A DNA stretch of 64,000 nt from Alphaproteobacteria bacterium UBA6411. GTDB lineage: Bacteria > Pseudomonadota > Alphaproteobacteria > CAAGCB01 > CAG-977. The translations under genes and the position numbers were made by a program. Below are positions 8,931 through 15,217 of the stretch, piece by piece. The notes beneath the pieces were generated by a model. It saw only the letters and a list, made by a program, of their open reading frames with translations. It did not search any database and was not told the DNA's origin. Each line of letters opens with the position of its first letter. Position 1 is the stretch's first letter. The stretch is from NCBI GenBank assembly GCA_002438565.1, contig DJPN01000028.1, positions 14,876 to 78,875 on the forward strand, written 5' to 3'.

Positions 8931-8962
8931 AAAAAGCCCCGAATGTCTTTTCGGAGCTTTTT
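8931..8962 (-). terminator. Terminator between the DUF4143 ATPase gene and the virB8 block
   Basis: A 13-bp stem with one mismatch (8931-8943 with 8950-8962) and a 6-base loop; the arms end in five T and five A, so it could stop transcription in either direction. It lies just past the end of the ATPase gene on the minus strand. Confidence 0.7.
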
Positions 8963-8990
8963 GGGGATTTTTAGGGCTTTGTGAGCAAAT

Positions 8991-10184
8991 TTATTTTTGC
9001 AGCAACCAGTCCAAAGCGTTGATCTGCTTGATGCCGTTGTGCGATGTGACGGGAAAAGGATCAAGCGTTATCAAAAACTTCGGGTTGTGATCGTTTATGC
9101 TTTCCAACGCGCCCAATTCCCGTTTCAACGTCTTTTCGTCCAAGACGCTGAGCGAAACCTGATAATATTCCGTGTCCGTTCCTTTAAACGCGACAAAATC
9201 AACCTCTTGATTGCCCGATTTCCCGACAAACACCCGATATCCGCGCCGCCGCAGTTCCAGATAAACGATATTTTCAAGAATATGCCCGAAGTCTTGATTC
9301 TTGTCGCCCAAAACCAGAGAACGGAATGCTACGTCGGCAAGGTAGTATTTTTCCCCCGTCCGCAGATAATCCCGCCCTTTAATGTCGTAGCGCGGCACGG
9401 AATACAGCAGAAAGCTTTCTTCCAAATACGACAGGTAGCTTTCAACCGTGTGCGTCGATATTTCTTGTTTGTCGGCGGACATCGTGTCGCTGATTTTCTT
9501 GATGGAAACCAGATTGCCTATATTGTCCGCCATAAAGCGGAAAACGCGTTTCAGCTGGCGCGTGTCCGTCATCTTTTTGCGGTCGGAAATGTCCTTCACA
9601 ATCACGGTGTTGTAGATGCCGTCCAGATAGTCCCTGACATTTTTCGGATCGTCAATCAGTTCGATTGTATAAGGAAAAGAGCTGTTCGCAATGTATTGAC
9701 GAAACAATTCACTTTCCCCCATCGCCGGAAACGCCGAAGCGTATTCTTTCAGCGATAGCGGCTGCATTTGGATTTCGATGTACCGTCCCGACAGCAATGT
9801 CGCCAATTCTCCCGACAGCATATAAGCGTTTGAACCCGTTATGTACAAATCGACGTTTTCCTTGATAAACAAGCTGTCAACGGCTTTTTCAAACGACGGA
9901 ACGTTCTGAATCTCGTCCAGAAAGACATAATTCGTCTTGTCCGCGACCAGACGGGATTTGATGTGGTCGTGCAGGACTTTGCAATCCAGCAAGTCGTCGT
10001 TATCCGCGTCTTCAAAATTGTAAAACTGGATTTGCGGTTCGGAAACGCCGTTGGAAAGCAAATAATCCCGATACAACGCGAATAGCGTCGATTTTCCGGA
10101 ACGCCGCATTCCCGTCACGACTTTGATGATCCGCTTGTCTTTCAGGCTGATCAGCTTGTTCAGATACTCTTGACGCACAATCAT
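8991..10184 (-). CDS. AAA ATPase with C-terminal DUF4143 (AAA_14 family)
   Basis: 397 residues. The Walker A is GMRRSGKS (25-32), the Walker B is YVFLDEIQNV, and the sensor region is DLYITGSNAYML. The C-terminal part carries the DUF4143 domain with a VDFVAFKG segment that resembles a nuclease-like core (GNQEVDF). These ATPases are common accessory genes of unresolved function in host-associated bacteria. The gene sits inside the T4SS cluster, between the virB5 group and the virB8 group, and is preceded by the truncated DNA-binding-like gene and two 33-bp-spaced repeats. It is related to, but clearly divergent from, the second ATPase at 10625. Confidence 0.9.
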   Translation of the reverse strand: MIVRQEYLNKLISLKDKRIIKVVTGMRRSGKSTLFALYRDYLLSNGVSEPQIQFYNFEDADNDDLLDCKVLHDHIKSRLVADKTNYVFLDEIQNVPSFEKAVDSLFIKENVDLYITGSNAYMLSGELATLLSGRYIEIQMQPLSLKEYASAFPAMGESELFRQYIANSSFPYTIELIDDPKNVRDYLDGIYNTVIVKDISDRKKMTDTRQLKRVFRFMADNIGNLVSIKKISDTMSADKQEISTHTVESYLSYLEESFLLYSVPRYDIKGRDYLRTGEKYYLADVAFRSLVLGDKNQDFGHILENIVYLELRRRGYRVFVGKSGNQEVDFVAFKGTDTEYYQVSLSVLDEKTLKRELGALESINDHNPKFLITLDPFPVTSHNGIKQINALDWLLQK

Positions 10185-10337
10185 GAAAACCTCCGTTCCG
10201 CATCACGTTTTCAATTATGTTAGCACATTTTTTAGAAAACACATTCAAAAACTTTTATGAAATGCAAAAAGTTTGAAAATGTTTTCAAATTTCTGAAATA
10301 GCGGAAATGCAGAAGATTCAAAGTGTGTGCCTTTCAG

Positions 10338-10383
10338 AATCACGTTTTTCAACATAAAAAACACTCTAAAAATCACGTTTTTC
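10338..10383. repeat. Two 13-bp repeats at 33-bp spacing
   Basis: AATCACGTTTTTC occurs at 10338-10350 and 10371-10383. The same unit with the same spacing occurs three times at 11991-12069. It overlaps the 3' end of the truncated DNA-binding-like gene and lies about 150 bases upstream of the ATPase start on the minus strand. A degenerate copy (ATCACGTTTTCAA) is at 10202-10214. It may be a protein-binding array or a recombination target. Confidence 0.75.
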
Positions 10384-10558
10384 TTAAAGCGGCGATTTTT
10401 CTTGCGAACACCCGCTTCGCCTGACCTTCGGTCAAGCCGACCTCTTTTGCGACGGATTTCCAGCACAGCCCTTGGGAACGGAACCAGACGATGCGGCGGG
10501 TGCGCAGATCAGCGATTTGCGGCATCAGGGTATCGATGTCAAAGCGCATTGTCACCAT
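10373..10558 (-). pseudogene. N-terminally truncated copy of the small DNA-binding-like protein
   Basis: The open frame encodes 61 residues from MVTMRFDIDT and matches the C-terminal 60 residues of the intact copy at 12059 nearly exactly (DLRTRRIVW, CWKSVAKEVGLTE, QAKRVF). The 35 N-terminal residues of the intact gene are missing, and homology stops abruptly near 10576. Its own ATG is internal and lacks a good ribosome binding site, so it is probably a by-product of the duplication that brought in the ATPase. A short functional product cannot be excluded. Confidence 0.65.
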
Positions 10559-10624
10559 GTCTTCGGGCAGAACAAATACCAGAGCACTCCTAATAAAAAA
10601 AATTTTAAGACGAATGCTTTTTTT

Positions 10625-11968
10625 TCAGAAATTCACGTCCACAGCCAGTTTCAAACCGCTTAAATCCCGCTGTTTGAAAAACATCGCCATGTACCACGGC
10701 AGATAAAGAATCCGCCCGCTTGTTTCGATATTGCCCGAACAAAAAACAACGCCTTGTTCCAAAGCCCATTCCTCAACGCTTAAAGCTTTGTCCAAAGCGG
10801 TGTGTTTTTTGTAGTCCTTGCCCGATTTGATTTCGACGGGAACGACTTTGTTCCCGCGCTGAACGACAAAATCCAATTCTCCGACGCTTTTTTTGTTCAA
10901 ATAGCGAAGCGCAAAACCGTTCGCTTTTAATATCTGCGCGAACACGTTTTCCAGAACGCCGCCCATATTGACCGCCATATTGCCTTGCAAAATATCGAAC
11001 TGGACGTTCTCCATTCCCATTGCGCAAAGCAACCCCGTATCGTTCATAAACAGTTTGAACAAACGGCTCTGTTCGTTGATCTTCAACGGGATTTTAGGCT
11101 CTGACAAATTGTAGCACGGCAAAGCAACACCCGCGTCCTGCAACCACAGGAAGGCGTCTTCGTATTCGCGCAGACGCACTTTTTTATCAATGGCGGCTAA
11201 GGAGAACCGCCTGTTTTTATCGTCCAGCTGCGCCGGAATTTGATCGAAAATATTTTTAACTTTCGCTTTCTTTTCCCGCGTGTATTGGCTGATGTCCTGT
11301 TGGTATTGCGCTAAAATATCCCTTTGCAAAGCGACGACCCGTCCGATGTCGTGCGTGTCGATAAAAGTCTGAACGACCGCGGGCATTCCGCCGACAATGA
11401 CGTAATACCGAAACAGGTTGGTCATTTTATTGTGAACAACCTCCGACACCGATTCGTGCCGGTCGAAACAATCGTTCAAATATTTGATCGTTTCCGGCTG
11501 AACGCTATTCGCCAGACAAAACTCTTCAAAATCCATCGGATACATTTGAAAGGTTTGTTCGTACCCGACGGGAAAAGACGGAACGTGTTTATAATTCACG
11601 CCCAGCAAAGAACCGGATTCAATGTAATCAAAACGCCCGTCGTCAACCAGAAATTTGATTGCCGTCCGCGCGTTCGGACATTCCTGAATCTCATCCAGAA
11701 AAACCAGCGTTTTGCCTTTTTCCAAAGATGTTCCCAAAAAAGCGGTCAGGTTCATAACCAACGTGTCCGCGTTCAAATCGCCTTTGAAAATGTCCGCCGC
11801 GCTTGGCTGCGTCAAAAAATTGATCTCGACGAACTTATCATAGTTTGCTTTTCCGAATTGACGCACCAAGTATGTTTTCCCGATTTGACGCGCCCCTGTC
11901 ACCAACAGTGCTTTTTTATCGGGATTGTTTTTCCATTCTTGAAATTTTTGCTCTGCTTTCCTGAACAT
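10625..11968 (-). CDS. Second AAA ATPase with DUF4143 (AAA_14 family)
   Basis: 447 residues. The Walker A is GARQIGKT (25-32), the Walker B is LVFLDEIQECP, and the C-terminus has the DUF4143 region with GELDFVVQRGNKVVPVEIKSG, a PD-(D/E)XK-like signature (E/D, then ExK). It is flanked by 239-bp direct repeats, and three 33-bp-spaced repeats lie 23-101 bases upstream of its start. It appears to be an inserted cassette within the secretion cluster. A defence or addiction role is possible but not shown. Confidence 0.9.
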   Translation of the reverse strand: MFRKAEQKFQEWKNNPDKKALLVTGARQIGKTYLVRQFGKANYDKFVEINFLTQPSAADIFKGDLNADTLVMNLTAFLGTSLEKGKTLVFLDEIQECPNARTAIKFLVDDGRFDYIESGSLLGVNYKHVPSFPVGYEQTFQMYPMDFEEFCLANSVQPETIKYLNDCFDRHESVSEVVHNKMTNLFRYYVIVGGMPAVVQTFIDTHDIGRVVALQRDILAQYQQDISQYTREKKAKVKNIFDQIPAQLDDKNRRFSLAAIDKKVRLREYEDAFLWLQDAGVALPCYNLSEPKIPLKINEQSRLFKLFMNDTGLLCAMGMENVQFDILQGNMAVNMGGVLENVFAQILKANGFALRYLNKKSVGELDFVVQRGNKVVPVEIKSGKDYKKHTALDKALSVEEWALEQGVVFCSGNIETSGRILYLPWYMAMFFKQRDLSGLKLAVDVNF

Positions 11969-11990
11969 ACCGGTTCTCCGCTTTCAAAAG

Positions 11991-12069
11991 AATCACGTTT
12001 TTCCGATACAATTCTACCTTAAAAATCACGTTTTTCAATATGAAAATCACTCTAAAAATCACGTTTTTC
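11991..12069. repeat. Three 13-bp repeats at exact 33-bp spacing
   Basis: AATCACGTTTTTC lies at 11991-12003, 12024-12036 and 12057-12069. The last unit contains the stop codon of the DNA-binding-like gene. A spacing of 33 bp is about three helical turns, so a protein bound at each unit would face the same side of the DNA. It is located just upstream of the second DUF4143 ATPase gene. Confidence 0.8.
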
Positions 12070-12262
12070 TTAAAGCGGCGATTTCCCTTCCAAACACCCG
12101 TTTAGCCTGACTTTCGGTCAAGCCGACCTCTTTTGCGACGGATTTCCAGCACAGCCCTTGGGAACGGAGCCAGACGATGCGGCGGGTGCGGAGGTCGGCG
12201 ATTTGCGGCATCAGGGTATCAATGACAAAGCGCATTGTCACCACGTCTTCGGGCAGGACGAA
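12024..12262. repeat. Direct repeat copy B, 239 bp
   Basis: Partner of 10338-10576. This copy is continuous with the full-length gene at 12059-12349 and is therefore likely the original. Confidence 0.9.
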
Positions 12263-12349
12263 CGGCGGAACGCTTCCGTCTTGCGACAAAAGCAGTTCCG
12301 TCTGCGCCGCCGTTTTGAGCATTCCGGCAATGTCTTTCGGCGTTTTCAT
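12059..12349 (-). CDS. Small helix-turn-helix-like protein (DUF6362-like), intact copy
   Basis: 96 residues. The C-terminal half (DLRTRRIVWLRSQGLCWKSV, then a second helix with SQAKRVFGREIAAL) resembles the phage- and element-borne DUF6362 family, in which a WK helix and a following helix look like a DNA-binding fold. It lies 2 bases after virB7 on the same strand. A truncated duplicate is at 10373 and a divergent paralogue at 14909. It may regulate the element; the match to DUF6362 is from memory of the motif and is not certain. Confidence 0.7.
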   Translation of the reverse strand: MKTPKDIAGMLKTAAQTELLLSQDGSVPPFVLPEDVVTMRFVIDTLMPQIADLRTRRIVWLRSQGLCWKSVAKEVGLTESQAKRVFGREIAALRKT

Positions 12350-12351
12350 GC

Positions 12352-12501
12352 TTATCCCAAATTCGGCTGTTCAATCGGCAGACAGGCGCAAGGGCTGAGC
12401 TTGTAGCTGTCCGTGCCGCTTCCGACGCCTTTGACGCTTTGCGTCGCCGAACACGCCGATAAAACGGTCGTCAATAAAGCCAATATCGTCAGTTTCTTCA
12501 T
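12352..12501 (-). CDS. virB7: VirB7-like small lipoprotein
   Basis: 49 residues with a textbook lipoprotein signal: MKKLTILALLTTVLSAC, lipobox LSAC with Cys17, then a short mature part with two more Cys. VirB7 is a small outer-membrane lipoprotein that stabilises VirB9. The ATG overlaps the virB5 stop as ATGA, and a small lipoprotein after virB5 is usual in these operons. The mature sequence is too short for a firm family match. Confidence 0.72.
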   Translation of the reverse strand: MKKLTILALLTTVLSACSATQSVKGVGSGTDSYKLSPCACLPIEQPNLG

Positions 12502-13283
12502 TTCGTTTTCTCCTCTTGTGTCAAAGCCGCGTCAATTGCTATCGTCCCTTCGACAAGCTTTTCTTTTGCGGCGATAATCTGCAAAATGTTCGCGATCAAG
12601 ATGTTCTGCTGAACCAAAGCCGCGTGAATGTCCGCCAAAGCCCTGTTCGTTTGCGACAGCTTTTCCATTACGGTCAGTGCGCCGTTTGTGTCCTGCACGA
12701 TTGCCGTCGCCGCCTGCGTCAGCTCCGACGTTTTGGCTTTGACCGCCATGGCGTTCGCCAAGCCGTCGTCAACGCTCTTTTTGTGGAAGTCCGCGCGGGC
12801 TTTTTTGACCTTGCGCCATTGCTTTTTCGACCGGTTGTTCGCCGTCGTGATGCCGCGCCACGAATAACCGCCGCCCGCCACGCCGGAAACCGTGTTCAGC
12901 GCGCCCTGCACATCGTCGTTTGTCGGCAAATCCAACGCTTGCCGGATATAATCCTGCGCCGTGCAGACGTTGGTTACTTCAAAATTCATACCGTCCAAAA
13001 GAAACTGCGGCGTAACGCATTGCAGCAGTTCGTTCGCGTTCGTGATAAAGCTTTGCGCCGTCAGCGCCAAAGACACCGCCCCGCCGACCGTGTCCGTGAT
13101 TTGTTTTGTCGCTTCCAAGCCCTCTTTGGTCGTGTCCCAAATCGCTTTGCCGTTTTCCAAAATCGCCGCCATCGTCGCGTTCTGCTTGATGCTTTCCGCC
13201 AAGCCGTTTGTGTCGATGACTGCCATTTGAGCGTTCGCCGCATGGGTGAAAAACAGCACACAGAAGAGAAAAAATTTAAACAT
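12498..13283 (-). CDS. virB5: VirB5/TrbJ-type pilus-associated protein
   Basis: 261 residues. The signal peptide MFKFFLFCVLFFTHAANA is followed by a mostly helical mature protein with MAVIDTNGLAESIKQNATM near the N-terminus, central Gly-rich and Cys-containing segments, and a C-terminal helical hairpin, as in TrbJ/VirB5. VirB5 is a minor pilus-tip component. The ATG at 13283 is preferred over an upstream TTG because the signal sequence begins there and GGGAAAG precedes it. It is the first gene of the virB5-virB7 block. Confidence 0.85.
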   Translation of the reverse strand: MFKFFLFCVLFFTHAANAQMAVIDTNGLAESIKQNATMAAILENGKAIWDTTKEGLEATKQITDTVGGAVSLALTAQSFITNANELLQCVTPQFLLDGMNFEVTNVCTAQDYIRQALDLPTNDDVQGALNTVSGVAGGGYSWRGITTANNRSKKQWRKVKKARADFHKKSVDDGLANAMAVKAKTSELTQAATAIVQDTNGALTVMEKLSQTNRALADIHAALVQQNILIANILQIIAAKEKLVEGTIAIDAALTQEEKTK

Positions 13284-13481
13284 ACGGCTTTCCCGCAAAA
13301 ACAACAAACTTCAAAAGTTTTGTTATTTTATGCGGTCTTCACTCAGCCGGTTAGCGCGTTTTTGGTGCAAAACGGTGCATTATGGAGCGGCAGACACTTC
13401 GTTTTCCATAAAACGGCAGCGCTGTTCTATCGTTTTTAAAATTCGCTCATAAACGGGGGAGGCATAGGGCGAAGCGTTCGG

Positions 13482-13706
13482 TCACAGTTCTCCAGCTTTG
13501 GATTCGATATTGACGGTCAATCCCAGCATTTGCAGCACGTTCAGCACTTTTTGAATTTCACAGGTCGGCTTGCCGCGTTCCAACTCTTTGATAAAACGAA
13601 TGCCGACGCCGCTGTACGCCGCCAGCTTTTCCTGCGTTATCTTTTGCGATTTCCGCATGGAATGAATCAACGCGCCCAATTCTTCGCTTGATGTGATTTG
13701 CTTCAT
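13482..13706 (-). CDS. HipB-like XRE-family transcriptional regulator
   Basis: 74 residues forming one helix-turn-helix domain (GALIHSMRKSQKITQEKLAA, then a recognition helix around GVGIRFIKELERGK) and a short C-terminal LNVLQMLGLTVNI segment typical of HipB-like antitoxins. The start has AAGGA upstream. No HipA kinase or other toxin lies next to it. Two copies of a 12-bp sequence upstream look like its operators. It could be a stand-alone regulator or a remnant of a toxin-antitoxin pair. Confidence 0.85.
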   Translation of the reverse strand: MKQITSSEELGALIHSMRKSQKITQEKLAAYSGVGIRFIKELERGKPTCEIQKVLNVLQMLGLTVNIESKAGEL

Positions 13707-13726
13707 CAAAGTGTCCTTCTAAAACT

Positions 13727-13788
13727 ATCCCGAACGGTATGATTTTAGCAAATCCAGCGCAAAATACAACAAAATTATCCCGAACGGG
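13727..13788. promoter_or_regulatory. Probable operator repeats for the HipB-like regulator
   Basis: TATCCCGAACGG occurs at 13727-13738 and 13777-13788, 50 bases apart, in the intergenic region just upstream of the regulator. The core CCGAACGG is nearly self-complementary. Autoregulation is inferred. Confidence 0.55.
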
Positions 13789-13839
13789 TTACTTTTTTGA
13801 AAAATTCTCGGTCGGGCGACGCACCAGAAAACTTGCACA

Positions 13840-13884
13840 ATCGTTTCAAAAATGATACGATTTGACCGTTAAAATGATACGATT
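13840..13884. promoter_or_regulatory. Operator-like repeats upstream of the Fic gene
   Basis: AAAATGATACGATT occurs at 13849-13862 and 13871-13884, 22 bp apart (two helical turns). The first copy also forms an inverted repeat with ATCGTTTCA at 13840-13848. The sites abut the ribosome binding site of the Fic gene, whose N-terminal winged helix is the likely ligand. Confidence 0.6.
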
Positions 13885-13893
13885 GGAGGGGCA

Positions 13894-14937
13894 ATGTACT
13901 CTAAACGCCAAGAAGCTTTGCTGAATTTCATTCAAGCACATAAATCCGTTCGTCGGGAAGAAATCGAAACTTTTTTGAATACGGCGGGATTTCCGGTATC
14001 CAAAATAACGGTATTGCGTGATTTGGATGCGCTGTTAAAAGACGGCTTAATTGCGAAAACAGGAAACGCCAAAGCGACGCTTTACGCGCCGTCGCCTCGT
14101 TCGACATTGTTGGAGCAGGTTGACGTTGAAGAATATTTCGGCACAGACCAAGATCTGCGGAAAAACGTCAAAACATCCTTTAATTTCGACATCTTTCAAT
14201 CCCTGTCAAATTTGTTGACGAAAGCCGAAAAGACGGAATTGGCTTTGCTGAACGAAACGTATCGGAAAAAACGCGACGCTTTGCCGCCCAATTTGCGCCA
14301 AAAGGAATTTGAACGCCTGACGGTCGAACTGGCGTGGAAATCTTCCAAAATCGAGGGAAACACATATACCTTGCTGGACACGGAACGGCTGTTGAAAGAA
14401 AACGTTTCTGCCAAAGGCAAAACCGCCGAAGAAACCAAAATGGTGCTGAATCATAAAACCGCGCTGGATTATGTGTTGCAGTCCCCCGAATACTTTCGGC
14501 AGCTGAGCGTTTCCAAAATCGAAGAAGTGCACCGTTTGCTGACAAGCGGCTTGCAAGTCGCATCAGGTATCCGTCAAGGCATGGTGGGCATTGTCGGCAC
14601 GAACTATCGCCCATTGGACAACAGCTATCAAATCAAAGAAGCTTTGCAGCATCTGATTTCAACCGTCAATCAAACGGAAAATCCCGTTGAAAAAGCTCTT
14701 ATCGCCGTTTTGATGATTGCGTATATCCAGCCGTTTGAAGACGGCAACAAGCGCACGTCAAGGATTTTGGGAAACGCGCTGTTGCTGGCGGATGATTATT
14801 GTCCGCTTTCTTACCGCAGTGTTGACGAAATCGAATACAAAAAAGGCGTCATTCTGTTTTACGAACAAAACAACGCCTCTTATTTCAAGCAACTGTTTTT
14901 GGAACAGTTCAGACAAGCCGTGAAAAAGTATTTTTGA
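13894..14937 (+). CDS. Winged-helix Fic-family protein with altered catalytic motif
   Basis: 347 residues. Residues 1-65 form a DeoR-like winged helix (VRREEIETFL, then KITVLRDLDALLKDGLI). A Fic domain follows. The core motif reads QPFEDGNKRTSR (279-290), so the His of the canonical HPFx(D/E)GNxR is Gln279, while the phosphate-binding and Arg residues are kept. An intramolecular inhibitory-type motif SSKIEGN is at 150-156. Fic enzymes normally transfer AMP or another nucleotide part onto target hydroxyls. Loss of the His may abolish or alter this, so the protein could be mainly a regulator. It is on the opposite strand to the secretion genes and overlaps the next gene's 3' end by 29 bases, consistent with cargo insertion. 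Confidence 0.9.
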   Translation: MYSKRQEALLNFIQAHKSVRREEIETFLNTAGFPVSKITVLRDLDALLKDGLIAKTGNAKATLYAPSPRSTLLEQVDVEEYFGTDQDLRKNVKTSFNFDIFQSLSNLLTKAEKTELALLNETYRKKRDALPPNLRQKEFERLTVELAWKSSKIEGNTYTLLDTERLLKENVSAKGKTAEETKMVLNHKTALDYVLQSPEYFRQLSVSKIEEVHRLLTSGLQVASGIRQGMVGIVGTNYRPLDNSYQIKEALQHLISTVNQTENPVEKALIAVLMIAYIQPFEDGNKRTSRILGNALLLADDYCPLSYRSVDEIEYKKGVILFYEQNNASYFKQLFLEQFRQAVKKYF

Positions 14938-15217
14938 TTTCCATTTCCCGACAGATTTCAAGAATACCCTTGTCATACAGCCGCCGAGCTTGCCAGCGGG
15001 ACAGATTGACGTTCCGCTGAATTGTTTTCCAACACGCGCCGTTTGCCCGCAGCAAAATGATTTTTCGCGCCCGCAAATCGGATACGCTGTATAACAAAAT
15101 ACGGACAATACGCTCCGATTGTTCTTGTTCCGACGGAGAAAGAATCGTTCGGGTATCGGCGTTTTTAAGAATCTCCGCCGCAAACGGCAGTAATTTTTTG
15201 ATTTTCTCTTTCTTCAT
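14909..15217 (-). CDS. Small helix-turn-helix-like protein, divergent paralogue
   Basis: 102 residues from MKKEKIKKLLPF; the ATG overlaps the virB4 stop as ATGA. The core DLRARKIILLRANGACWKTI and the following QARRLYDKGILEI align with the proteins at 12059 and 10373 (DLRTRRIVWLRSQGLCWKSV, QAKRVFGREIAAL). It is therefore a third member of the same family on this element. Function unknown; DNA binding is inferred from the helix pattern. Confidence 0.72.
   Translation of the reverse strand: MKKEKIKKLLPFAAEILKNADTRTILSPSEQEQSERIVRILLYSVSDLRARKIILLRANGACWKTIQRNVNLSRWQARRLYDKGILEICREMEIKNTFSRLV

Larger units (their letters stand above)
10338..10576. repeat. Direct repeat copy A, 239 bp
   Basis: Aligns without gaps to 12024-12262 with about 20 differences. 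It covers the 3' two thirds of a small DNA-binding-like gene plus the first two 33-bp-spaced repeat units. The two copies bracket the second DUF4143 ATPase gene. Confidence 0.9.

Noticed and set aside
10185..10337. A small gene upstream of the first DUF4143 ATPase
   Set aside because: Only A/T-rich frames without a ribosome binding site or conserved pattern.
11991..12069. CRISPR array
   Set aside because: The repeats are only 13 bp, there are three, the intervening 20-bp segments are partly alike, and one unit overlaps a gene; no cas genes are present.
13284..13481. A toxin gene partner for the HipB-like regulator
   Set aside because: The 198 bases contain no frame longer than about ten codons with a start and a ribosome binding site.
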